Source of the DNA: Bacteroidetes bacterium GWF2_35_48
GTDB lineage: Bacteria; Bacteroidota; Bacteroidia; Bacteroidales; GWF2-35-48
Direction: 5' to 3'
DNA: 64,000 bases
Assembly: GCA_001769125.1 (NCBI GenBank)
Contig: MEOG01000069.1
Span: forward strand, 1 to 64,000
This document shows positions 34,455 to 41,843 of the stretch, piece by piece; positions within the stretch are counted from its first letter, which is position 1; each line of letters starts with the position of its first letter. Below the pieces are notes generated by a model that searched no databases, was not told where the DNA came from, and saw only the letters and a list, made by a program, of their open reading frames with translations. The translations under genes and the position numbers were made by a program.

Positions 34455-36221
34455 TTATTTTTCTTTATTAACAATTGTTTTTACCAAGCGATTTTTTTTG
34501 AAAATGGCTTCATAGATAACTTCTCCTTTTTGGTTGTAATAGCGAACCTTGCCGTGTTTTTTTCCTAAGGTCCATTCCATTTCACTTTTTGCTTGTCCCC
34601 ACTTGTACCACTCTTTCCATTTACCATCTGGTTTGCCTTTGGTGTAATATTCTTCTTTTAATTTAACGCCAGAAATGTCAAAATACTGCCATTTCGCATC
34701 TTTGTAACCATCTTTATTATTTCCGCCAGATTCCAATTGTCCGTTTTCAAAAAAAGACATATTAGGTCCGTTCAGAATTGAATCGCGAAATGTTTCAACA
34801 CTTTTTGTCCTGCCGTTTTCATACCAGAAGGTAGATGAGCTGTCGCGTATTCCTTTTTTATAATGATTTTCAGATTTACGAAATCCATTCGTGTACCACT
34901 TTGTCCATTTTCCGGTAAGGATTCCATTGTCATAAGAACCTTCCATGGTTTTCTTTCCATCTTCAGCATATTCTATCCACACTCCGTGCTCTTTTCCATC
35001 TGCATAAGCTCCCTCATGAAATTTATCGCCGTTTTCGTAATAAATAATCCAGGGGCCGTCTTTTACTCCAAAATTATATGTTGTTTCTTTCCATACTGCG
35101 CCATTTGCATACCACCATGTCCATTTGCCATGCATTTTCCCCTGATTATAGTCTCCTTCGTTTCCTTTACCTCCATCTTTGCGCCAATACGTCCATTTGC
35201 CATGCTGAATGTCTTCAGAAAAATTACCTTCAATATCAATTTTCCCATCAGGATTCCACCATTTAGCAGTGCCGTTTTTCTTATCATTAGAAAAAAATAT
35301 TTCAGATTCTTTTATATCTTTATTAAACCAACGTGTTACAAGCCCTTCTCTTTTGTCGTCTTTGTAACTGGCTTTCATTTTCAGTACACCGTTTTCGTCC
35401 CAGAATTGCCAATCTCTTTGTTTTTTGCTGTTTTCCAATGTACCTTCCATTTCTTTCTGACCATTTCTGAACCATGAAATATTTTTCCCATTTTCAAAGT
35501 TCATTTCACTCATCAGATTTCCATCATCGAACCAGAATTGCCATTTGCCGGTCTTTTTGCCGTTTGTATACGTACCGCTGCTTTTCTTATTTTCATTTTG
35601 AAAATAATATGTCCACAGACCGGACTCTTTTCCATTAATAAATTCGCCCTGTTCTTTTATCTTTCCGTTTGGATAATAATCGGTAATTTTTCCGTTTCCG
35701 TTCTGGAGCATTTGCATACCCTTTGAATCCCAATAACTAACGATCTTTACGTCATAGGGCGGAATATAAAATTCTTCCTTTTTCTTATTTCCGTTTTCAT
35801 AATATGTTTTCCATAAACTGTCTCTTATTCCCCATTTATGAAAACCTTCCAACAGCAAAGCTCCCTTCTCATTCCATGCTTTATACATTCCATTTTGAAT
35901 ACCGTTAAAAAATTCCGTTTCTTCTTGCTTATTACCATTGGAAAAATAATTTATTACAAAACCATTTATCGCTCCATTTGTAAAGTCTATTTCCTGAATT
36001 TTCTCCTCTTTTTTGTTCCAGTAGGTCCACTTCCCCTCTTCAAGCCCAAGCTTAAGAGCTCCTTCACTTTGTTTTTTACCGTTTTTATATTTATAGGTTA
36101 CCCATTCTCCATCCGGAATTATCTGTTTGATAACCTCTGTAGTATCAATATCCGGCGGGTCTTCCTGTGAAAAACAAACCAGGCCTGAAAAAAACAGCAA
36201 AACAAAAAAGACGTATTTCAT
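34455..36221 (-). CDS. long exported MORN_2 repeat protein
   Basis: 588 residues from ATG 36221, which opens a signal peptide (MKYVFFVLLFFSGLVCFSQ). Almost the entire mature protein is about twenty repeats of roughly 23 residues with consensus G-K-W-T-Y-W-x-x-x-G-x-x-x-x-E-G-x-F-x-N-G-K (e.g. GKWTYWRKDGGKGNEGDYNQ, GVWIEYAEDGKKTMEGSYDN). Predicted to form a long beta-sheet rod, likely a surface or periplasmic scaffold. First gene of a minus-strand run with umuD and the T9SS protease. The third MORN_2 protein of the window. Confidence 0.85.
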   Translation of the reverse strand: MKYVFFVLLFFSGLVCFSQEDPPDIDTTEVIKQIIPDGEWVTYKYKNGKKQSEGALKLGLEEGKWTYWNKKEEKIQEIDFTNGAINGFVINYFSNGNKQEETEFFNGIQNGMYKAWNEKGALLLEGFHKWGIRDSLWKTYYENGNKKKEEFYIPPYDVKIVSYWDSKGMQMLQNGNGKITDYYPNGKIKEQGEFINGKESGLWTYYFQNENKKSSGTYTNGKKTGKWQFWFDDGNLMSEMNFENGKNISWFRNGQKEMEGTLENSKKQRDWQFWDENGVLKMKASYKDDKREGLVTRWFNKDIKESEIFFSNDKKNGTAKWWNPDGKIDIEGNFSEDIQHGKWTYWRKDGGKGNEGDYNQGKMHGKWTWWYANGAVWKETTYNFGVKDGPWIIYYENGDKFHEGAYADGKEHGVWIEYAEDGKKTMEGSYDNGILTGKWTKWYTNGFRKSENHYKKGIRDSSSTFWYENGRTKSVETFRDSILNGPNMSFFENGQLESGGNNKDGYKDAKWQYFDISGVKLKEEYYTKGKPDGKWKEWYKWGQAKSEMEWTLGKKHGKVRYYNQKGEVIYEAIFKKNRLVKTIVNKEK

Positions 36222-36304
36222 ATATGATGTATTTATGATAAAACGCTGCAATTTACACCTAAGGTATTATAAATGCAAAAAATTGTTTTTTATATGGTAT
36301 AATT

Positions 36305-36334
36305 TTTGCAATAAAAATAAATTACGTATTTTTG
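36305..36334 (+). promoter_or_regulatory. promoter of the FlgO/barrel protein gene
   Basis: TTTG at 36305-36308, 18-base spacer, TATTTTTG at 36327-36334. The ATG at 36346 follows after 11 bases, so the transcript would be almost leaderless. Confidence 0.65.
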
Positions 36335-36345
36335 ATTTTTTTTAT

Positions 36346-37302
36346 ATGAGAAAAACTTTTATCCTCTTCATATTTTCTGCAATAAGCTTATGTTTAAATG
36401 CGCAGGAAAAAGTGTATATGCCTTTTTTTGAAGTTTTAAATATGCACCCAGATTATCAGTATTCTTCTTCAAAACTTTTTAAAAGTTATTTGACAGAACA
36501 GAATGTTTATGATTTGATTCTTCCCGAAAAAAGCGATACGCTATACAAGGAATCAACTGCAAAAACAGCAGAAACCGCGAAAACACTGGGAGCTTCTTTT
36601 TATGCAATCGGGGAAATAAATGTGGTTGGGCAGAATTTGATGGTTATATCTTTAAGTATGTATAAAACTTCAGATGCATCAAAAGTCTGGAGCGACATTG
36701 TAAAAGCAAAGGGACTTGCGGATCTTGACCCGGTATTGCAAAAACTTGCGAGGGCTATATCTTCAAATACAAAATCAAATTTAGAGGGAGATATTTATAA
36801 TGTTTCAAATTATGAATCTAAAACCCTTCAAAAAGTTAATGCCAGTTATTACTGGGGCTTGAAAGTAGGAGGCGCATACCCCTTTATGAAATATATTACA
36901 AAACCCTCTGCCGGTATTGGAGCAGTATTTTCTTATGACAGCAGAAACTGGATTGTTGATGTTACAGGAGAAATGTATTTTGGCGATGCAGGAATTTATG
37001 ATTTTAATGTTGCCATGACTTATCCTTTTACATCAAAAATGCACGGTCCTTTTGCTTCCGGGGGATTAGGTTTTGGTGGTATTTCATATAAAGAAACGAA
37101 AATAAATTTTTATGGCGATCCTTATCCTGATCCTACTTCGACTGGAGGTCTTATGCTTTTTGCAGGTGGAGGATATTTGATAAACAGAAACTCCAATGTA
37201 AATGTAAGAATCGGGGCTCAGGCATTTGTTTCAGGATTTAAAGCGCAAGGAATTATACCTGTTGGAATTATGTTTAACATTACTGTTTTGTTTGAAAAAT
37301 AA
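36346..37302 (+). CDS. exported protein: FlgO/CsgG-like domain plus outer-membrane barrel
   Basis: 318 residues from ATG 36346, placed by the promoter and the signal peptide MRKTFILFIFSAISLCLNAQ; the longer frame upstream overlaps the divergent MORN gene and is rejected. Residues 20-150 (SSKLFKSYLTEQNVYDLILP, LGASFYAIGEINVVGQNLMV) resemble the FlgO/TolB-N type fold. Residues 165-318 look like an outer-membrane beta-barrel (YYWGLKVGGAYPFMKY, ending VGIMFNITVLFEK). Function unknown. Divergent from the MORN/umuD/protease unit. Confidence 0.65.
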   Translation: MRKTFILFIFSAISLCLNAQEKVYMPFFEVLNMHPDYQYSSSKLFKSYLTEQNVYDLILPEKSDTLYKESTAKTAETAKTLGASFYAIGEINVVGQNLMVISLSMYKTSDASKVWSDIVKAKGLADLDPVLQKLARAISSNTKSNLEGDIYNVSNYESKTLQKVNASYYWGLKVGGAYPFMKYITKPSAGIGAVFSYDSRNWIVDVTGEMYFGDAGIYDFNVAMTYPFTSKMHGPFASGGLGFGGISYKETKINFYGDPYPDPTSTGGLMLFAGGGYLINRNSNVNVRIGAQAFVSGFKAQGIIPVGIMFNITVLFEK

Positions 37303-37322
37303 ACAAGTAAAACAACATTATA

Positions 37323-37410
37323 GCCACAGATTCACAGATTTAAAATTAATCTATTAATAATTTCAATAAATAAACAAGCTTTGCTTGTCTAAAATCTGTG
37401 AATCTGTGGC
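37323..37410. repeat. 19-bp perfect inverted repeat with nested palindrome
   Basis: GCCACAGATTCACAGATTT (37323-37341) and AAATCTGTGAATCTGTGGC (37392-37410) are perfect inverted arms, with ACAAGC-TTT-GCTTGT (37374-37388) nested in the loop. It occupies the 334-base gap after the barrel gene; the rest of the gap (37411-37579) shows nothing else. It may act as a two-way terminator or be a mobile miniature element. Confidence 0.8.
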
Positions 37411-37579
37411 AATAATTAATGAAATGAGGAAGAATTGGAGTCTCTCGTTGTGTTAAAATTAATGCATCCACAATTTTTGTCGAATAACCTCATTTTGTGG
37501 CTAAAATTAAAATGATGTAATGCAGTAGTCTAAAAAAAATTCCTGATAGTTTTACTGAAACTGATATTTTCACAAATAA

Positions 37580-37610
37580 TTGTAATTTTAAAAAATATTT
37601 TCTATTTTTG
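37580..37610 (+). promoter_or_regulatory. promoter of the 243-residue T9SS gene
   Basis: TTG at 37580-37582, 20-base spacer, TATTTTTG at 37603-37610, 26 bases before the ATG at 37637. Confidence 0.55.
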
Positions 37611-37636
37611 AATTTTAACCCAAAATATAAAGAATT

Positions 37637-38368
37637 ATGAAAAAATATTTACCTCTGTTTTTAGTTTTCACAGTGTTCAACATATTCGGATATGCGCAAT
37701 CTCTGCAATTATTTACAATTGAAAATGGAACAAACGTAACCAATACAACCTACACGCATCAGGGAACAGTTGCAGAAGATGAAATTATTGTCGGTCTTCA
37801 TGTAAAAAATAATTCCTCCTCATCAATGAGTGTGAAAGTGCGCAGAATCAACCAAAGTATTGTTCCCGGTACGCAAAATGCATTATGCTGGGGTCTATGT
37901 TATTCACCTTTGGTTAATCTTTCTCCTACGGCAATTACAATAGATGCAGGTGCTACAAATACAGTTGATTTTGCTGGTCATTATTTACCGTATGCTTTAG
38001 TGGGAGTTTCTACTGTAATGTATTCATTTTTTGATGCCACCAATCCAAATGATTCCGTATGGATAATTGTTCAATACGATGTTACAAATACTGGGGTTCA
38101 AAATTTATCATCAAATACAAATTATATTTCAGGTGCTTATCCATCTCCTGCAAACAATTTTGTAAGTTTTAATTTCTGTACAAAAGGTAATTTAAAAGGT
38201 CATATTGCCATACATAATATTTTAGGCGAACTCATTAAAAAAGTGGATATTTTCAGCTCCGGATCTGTAAAATTTAATACATCCGAACTTAAACAGGGTG
38301 CTTATGTTGTTACGTTTGTAGTTGATGATAAAATTATAAAAACCAGCCGCTTTTTGGTAGCCCATTAA
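37637..38368 (+). CDS. small T9SS-exported protein
   Basis: 243 residues. Signal peptide MKKYLPLFLVFTVFNIFGYAQ, then one beta-sandwich domain (about 25-150) with an Ig-like look (VAEDEIIVGLHVKNNSSSSM, SVKVRRINQSIVPGT). A T9SS type A sorting domain follows from about 165: GAYPSPANNFVSFNF, IHNILGELIKKVDI, KQGAYVVTFVVDD, KTSRFLVAH. Secreted or surface-bound; ligand unknown. Its stop codon overlaps that of the convergent sirtuin gene. Confidence 0.8.
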   Translation: MKKYLPLFLVFTVFNIFGYAQSLQLFTIENGTNVTNTTYTHQGTVAEDEIIVGLHVKNNSSSSMSVKVRRINQSIVPGTQNALCWGLCYSPLVNLSPTAITIDAGATNTVDFAGHYLPYALVGVSTVMYSFFDATNPNDSVWIIVQYDVTNTGVQNLSSNTNYISGAYPSPANNFVSFNFCTKGNLKGHIAIHNILGELIKKVDIFSSGSVKFNTSELKQGAYVVTFVVDDKIIKTSRFLVAH

Positions 38369-39057
38369 TGATATTTTTCTTTAAGGATTTGAGCCAGATG
38401 GGTAACTCCTGTGCTGGCTTTTTCTTTTATATGTTCTATCTTTCTGAAGATATTTGCTGTAACCGGGTTCGGGTCAACAATGAACAACGGAGCGGTTTTT
38501 GGAGCATATTCAACAAGCCCTGCCGCAGGATATACATTTAACGAAGTACCTATAACAACGAAAATATCTGCATGTTGCGCTAATATGGCTGCATTCATCA
38601 TTTCAGGAACCGCTTCGCCAAACCACACGATATGAGGTCTGAGCTGCGAGCCTTTATCGCATTTATCGCCCATTTGAATTTCTTTATAACGGATATCATA
38701 AATTAAAGAAGGGTCCAGCGTACTGCGGACTTTAACCAGCTCTCCATGAAGATGAAGAATGTTCGTGCTTCCTGCCCGCTCATGTAAATCGTCTACATTT
38801 TGCGTGATAATTTGCACATCAAAAAACTTTTCTAATTCAGCAAGCATGATATGCCCAGCATTAGGCTGCACTGTTTCAAGCTGCTTTCTCCGTTCATTGT
38901 AAAAACGAATTACCAATTCTTTATTCTTATGCCAGCCCTCAATGCTTGCAACTTCCATAACATCGTATTCTTCCCACAAACCTCCGGCATCGCGAAAAGT
39001 TTTTATACCACTCTCCGCGCTTATTCCTGCTCCTGTAAGTACAACTAATTTTTTCAT
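38365..39057 (-). CDS. cobB: NAD-dependent Sir2-family protein deacylase
   Basis: 230 residues. NAD-binding GAGISAESGIKTFRDAGGLW, TQNVDDLHERAG, catalytic His104 in LHLHGEL, and VIGTSLNVYPAAGL. Tyr53 and Arg56 (RFYNERRKQL) form the Y-x-x-R acyl-pocket pair of class III (SIRT5/CobB) enzymes that remove succinyl and malonyl groups. The zinc-ribbon segment between LVKVRST and LRPHIVWFGEAVP keeps only one cysteine (GDKCDKGSQ), so no Cys4 zinc site can form; this form is, as far as I recall, common in Bacteroidota. Convergent with the T9SS gene, stop codons overlapping. Confidence 0.9.
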   Translation of the reverse strand: MKKLVVLTGAGISAESGIKTFRDAGGLWEEYDVMEVASIEGWHKNKELVIRFYNERRKQLETVQPNAGHIMLAELEKFFDVQIITQNVDDLHERAGSTNILHLHGELVKVRSTLDPSLIYDIRYKEIQMGDKCDKGSQLRPHIVWFGEAVPEMMNAAILAQHADIFVVIGTSLNVYPAAGLVEYAPKTAPLFIVDPNPVTANIFRKIEHIKEKASTGVTHLAQILKEKYH

Positions 39058-39222
39058 TTTTTTTTAACGTATAATTCACTTGTTATTATTAAGTTCCGTA
39101 AAGATAAATATTTAGTCTGTAAGCAACTACACAGGCGTATTCTCTTTTATTAACAATTTGATAAAATCCTTGTTTTCGTAAATTCTGCAAGATTATAATT
39201 TGTAAGTTTGCATTGCGGAAAA

Positions 39223-39355
39223 ATAGTAGATGTTCAATAGTGCAACGATAGATGTTCGGTAGATGTACAATTGTTGATTCGGTAGATGTACAATTGTATT
39301 CCTACTGAATTTCTATTGAATTTCTATTGAATTCCTATTGAATCTCTATTGAAAG
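39223..39355. repeat. tandem repeats upstream of dnaG
   Basis: Two adjacent families. TTCGGTAGATGTACAATTGT occurs at 39255-39274 and 39278-39297 (23-bp period), with degenerate copies from 39223. Then five 11-bp units of (T/C)CTA(T/C)TGAATT follow at 39301-39355. The block ends 27 bases before the dnaG ATG. The preceding part of the 325-base gap (39058-39220) is AT-rich with no feature seen. Confidence 0.85.
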
Positions 39356-39382
39356 ACCACTGTTTTTATATGATATTAGCAA

Positions 39383-41344
39383 ATGATAGATCAACCCACG
39401 ATACAAAGAATTCATGATGCGTCAGAAATTATTGATGTGATTTCTGATTACGTTACCCTAAAAAGAAGAGGTGCAAATCATTTGGGTTTATGCCCCTTTC
39501 ACAATGAAAAAACGCCCTCTTTCACTGTATCAGGGGCGAAAGGCATTTACAAATGTTTTGGTTGCGGAAAAGGAGGCAATGCGGTTAATTTCATTATGGA
39601 TATTGAGCATCTTACGTACCCGGATGCATTAAAACATCTTGCCAAAAAATACCATATTGAAGTTAAAGAGGCGGAACAGACTCAAGAGCAGATTGATTTC
39701 GCAACAGAAAGAGAAAGCCTGATGATTGTTTCTGATTTCGCACAAAAATTTTTCACAAAAACATTGTTTGAACATAAGGAAGGAAGGGCTATTGGATTCA
39801 GCTATCTGCACGACCACAGGGGCATTTCTGATGCGCTTATTGAAAAATTTCAGCTTGGTTACTCCCCGGATCAAAAAGATGCGTTAACAAAAGAGGCACA
39901 GGAAAACGGGTACAAACTCGAATATTTAGTTAAAACAGGACTTACCGTTCAAAAAGAAACCTGGACAGCAGACCGTTTCAGCAGCAGGGTTATTTTTCCT
40001 ATTCATAATGTTTCAGGGAGGGTTATTGCGTTTGGTGGTCGTACCCTGAAAACAGATAAAAATATTGCAAAATACCTTAACAGTCCGGAGTCTGAAATTT
40101 ACAGCAAAAGCAAAATTCTGTATGGTTTATTTTTCGCTAAAAAAACCATTATTCAAAAAGACAAATGTTACCTTGTTGAGGGATATACAGACGTTATTTC
40201 CATGCACCAGGCATCTGTGGAAAACGTGGTGGCTTCTTCCGGAACATCGCTTACCGTTGAGCAGATACGGCAGATAAAACGCTTCACAAATAATCTTACC
40301 ATTCTTTATGATGGAGACTTTGCCGGAATAAAAGCGTCCTTGCGTGGAATCAATCTCGTGCTTGAAGAAGGGATGGATGTAAAAGTTTTGCTTTTCCCTG
40401 ATGGAGAAGACCCGGATTCCTATTCTAGAAAATTAAGTTCTTCAGAATTTCTTTCTTTTATAGAAAAAAATGAAACCGATTTCATAACATTCAAAACCCG
40501 CTTACTTGCTGAAGATTCAAAGAACGACCCCATAAAAAAAGTTCAGCTTATTACAGATATTGTTGAGTCTGTCGCAATGATTCCCGATACCATAAGACGT
40601 TCTGTTTATATCAAGGAATGTAGCACGATAATGGATATCAGCGAGGATATTCTTTTATCAGAAGTCAATAAACGCAGAAGAAAATCGGCGCAGAAAGATA
40701 AGGAAGAACGAGAAAAAACAGAGGCTACGGAAAATGCAGAAGCAATAAAAAAAACGATTTCAAGTCCAAATATAATTCGGGAAACCCAGTTTGAAGTTGA
40801 AGAACAGGAAATCATTCGCCTTCTTCTTAATTATGGAGAAAAAATACTGGTAAAAGAAATTAATGAAGCAACAAATGAAGAAATTGAAATAACAACTGCA
40901 GCATATATTATCCGTGAAATATTAAAAGATGAACTGGAACTTACCATTCCCCGGTATAAAAAAATATTTGATGAATTCCAACAATTAATAATGGATAATC
41001 AAAGCTACAGTCAGAAGCATTTCGTTAATCATGAAGACAATGAAATTACGAATACAGCAGCCGATATTCTTTCAAAAGTTTATCCTTTAAGTAAAATTCA
41101 TGCAGCCGGTGGTGTTTTTATTGAATTAGAAGAAATGAAATTAGAGCGTATTGTCCCCAAAACAATCATTGAATATAAAAACAAAGTTATTTTATCCCGA
41201 ATGAAAGACGTTTTCGCACAAATGCTCAAAGCACAGGAGACCGGAGATAAGGTTCTTTTTGAAGAATTACAGCAAAGCTACATTGCTTTTACAGAATTGA
41301 AAAAACAACTTTCTGAATTACTTGGTGGAAGAATTATTGTGTAA
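39383..41344 (+). CDS. dnaG: DNA primase
   Basis: 653-residue primase that makes RNA primers at the replication fork. N-terminal zinc-binding domain LCPFHNEKTPSF and IYKCFGCGKGGNAVNF (CHC2 type), catalytic core with VIFPIHNVSGRVIAFGGRTL and the Toprim motifs YLVEGYTDVISMHQA (Glu) and TILYDGDFAGIKASLRG (D-x-D-like), then a helical C-terminal DnaB-binding region from about 440. Monocistronic here, without the usual rpsU/rpoD neighbours. The promoter should lie within or beside the tandem repeats upstream. Confidence 0.96.
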   Translation: MIDQPTIQRIHDASEIIDVISDYVTLKRRGANHLGLCPFHNEKTPSFTVSGAKGIYKCFGCGKGGNAVNFIMDIEHLTYPDALKHLAKKYHIEVKEAEQTQEQIDFATERESLMIVSDFAQKFFTKTLFEHKEGRAIGFSYLHDHRGISDALIEKFQLGYSPDQKDALTKEAQENGYKLEYLVKTGLTVQKETWTADRFSSRVIFPIHNVSGRVIAFGGRTLKTDKNIAKYLNSPESEIYSKSKILYGLFFAKKTIIQKDKCYLVEGYTDVISMHQASVENVVASSGTSLTVEQIRQIKRFTNNLTILYDGDFAGIKASLRGINLVLEEGMDVKVLLFPDGEDPDSYSRKLSSSEFLSFIEKNETDFITFKTRLLAEDSKNDPIKKVQLITDIVESVAMIPDTIRRSVYIKECSTIMDISEDILLSEVNKRRRKSAQKDKEEREKTEATENAEAIKKTISSPNIIRETQFEVEEQEIIRLLLNYGEKILVKEINEATNEEIEITTAAYIIREILKDELELTIPRYKKIFDEFQQLIMDNQSYSQKHFVNHEDNEITNTAADILSKVYPLSKIHAAGGVFIELEEMKLERIVPKTIIEYKNKVILSRMKDVFAQMLKAQETGDKVLFEELQQSYIAFTELKKQLSELLGGRIIV

Positions 41345-41364
41345 CAAAAAAAAATAACAATAAG

Positions 41365-41563
41365 CGCACTCGTCCCCTCCCTGCGAAGCATTACCCGGAG
41401 ACGAGCGCAAACGAATCCCCAAGGTTCGCGCTCGTCTCGGGGCTGGTAAAAGGGCAGGCGGACGAGTGCGGGAATAGGGACATTATTTTTTAAACCAAAA
41501 AAATACCAAAAAACGCACTCGTCCCCTCCCCGCGAAGCATTACCCGTAGACGAGCGCGAGCGA
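41365..41563. repeat. REP-like GC-rich repeat cluster
   Basis: Two 50-base direct copies (41365-41414 and 41514-41563) reading CGCACTCGTCCCCTCCC then gcgaagcattacccg.agacgagcgc. Between them an inverted relative (TTCGCGCTCGTCTCGGGG, later gacgagtgcggg; about 41422-41471). The ends TTCGCGCTCG and CGAGTGCG are those of the palindromes flanking the RAYT pseudogene at 10 kb. GC content is strikingly above its surroundings. It fills most of the 499-base gap after dnaG. Confidence 0.8.
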
Positions 41564-41620
41564 ACGAGGCGACATAATAAAAAAATTTCCCCTAAATTAT
41601 TAATGTATTTAAAAAATATT

Positions 41621-41628
41621 TATATTTG
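41621..41628 (+). promoter_or_regulatory. possible -7 element upstream of the truncated adhesin
   Basis: TATATTTG, exact TAnnTTTG, 215 bases before the ATG at 41844. The long leader (41640-41843) contains only a direct repeat of tttttgaaaca near 41745-41766. A weaker TAATTTCG at 41834-41841 is closer to the gene. Confidence 0.3.
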
Positions 41629-41843
41629 TGATTCTCAATAACCTGGAGTTTTCATTTGATTGTACGCATAAGAAAAATTGATGTTCGTCAATAGTTTTTG
41701 CATTATACGTCCCTGAAAAGGGCATATCTGTCTAAAATAGAATTTTTGAAACATTTTTTTGAAACAATTCAATGGAAATGTTCGTAGAAACATTAAGGTT
41801 GAATAGTTATTATTATTAAAGTTTAAAGTTTTCTAATTTCGTT

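Noticed and set aside
34863-35477. 204-codon plus-strand frame opposite the MORN repeat gene
   Set aside because: It is the antisense of the regular MORN_2 repeats, whose Gly/Lys/Trp-rich codons leave the opposite strand open; the product is Phe/Pro-rich with no domain.
39223-39355. CRISPR array upstream of dnaG
   Set aside because: Repeats are too short and spacers are 3 bases or absent; no cas genes are present in the window.
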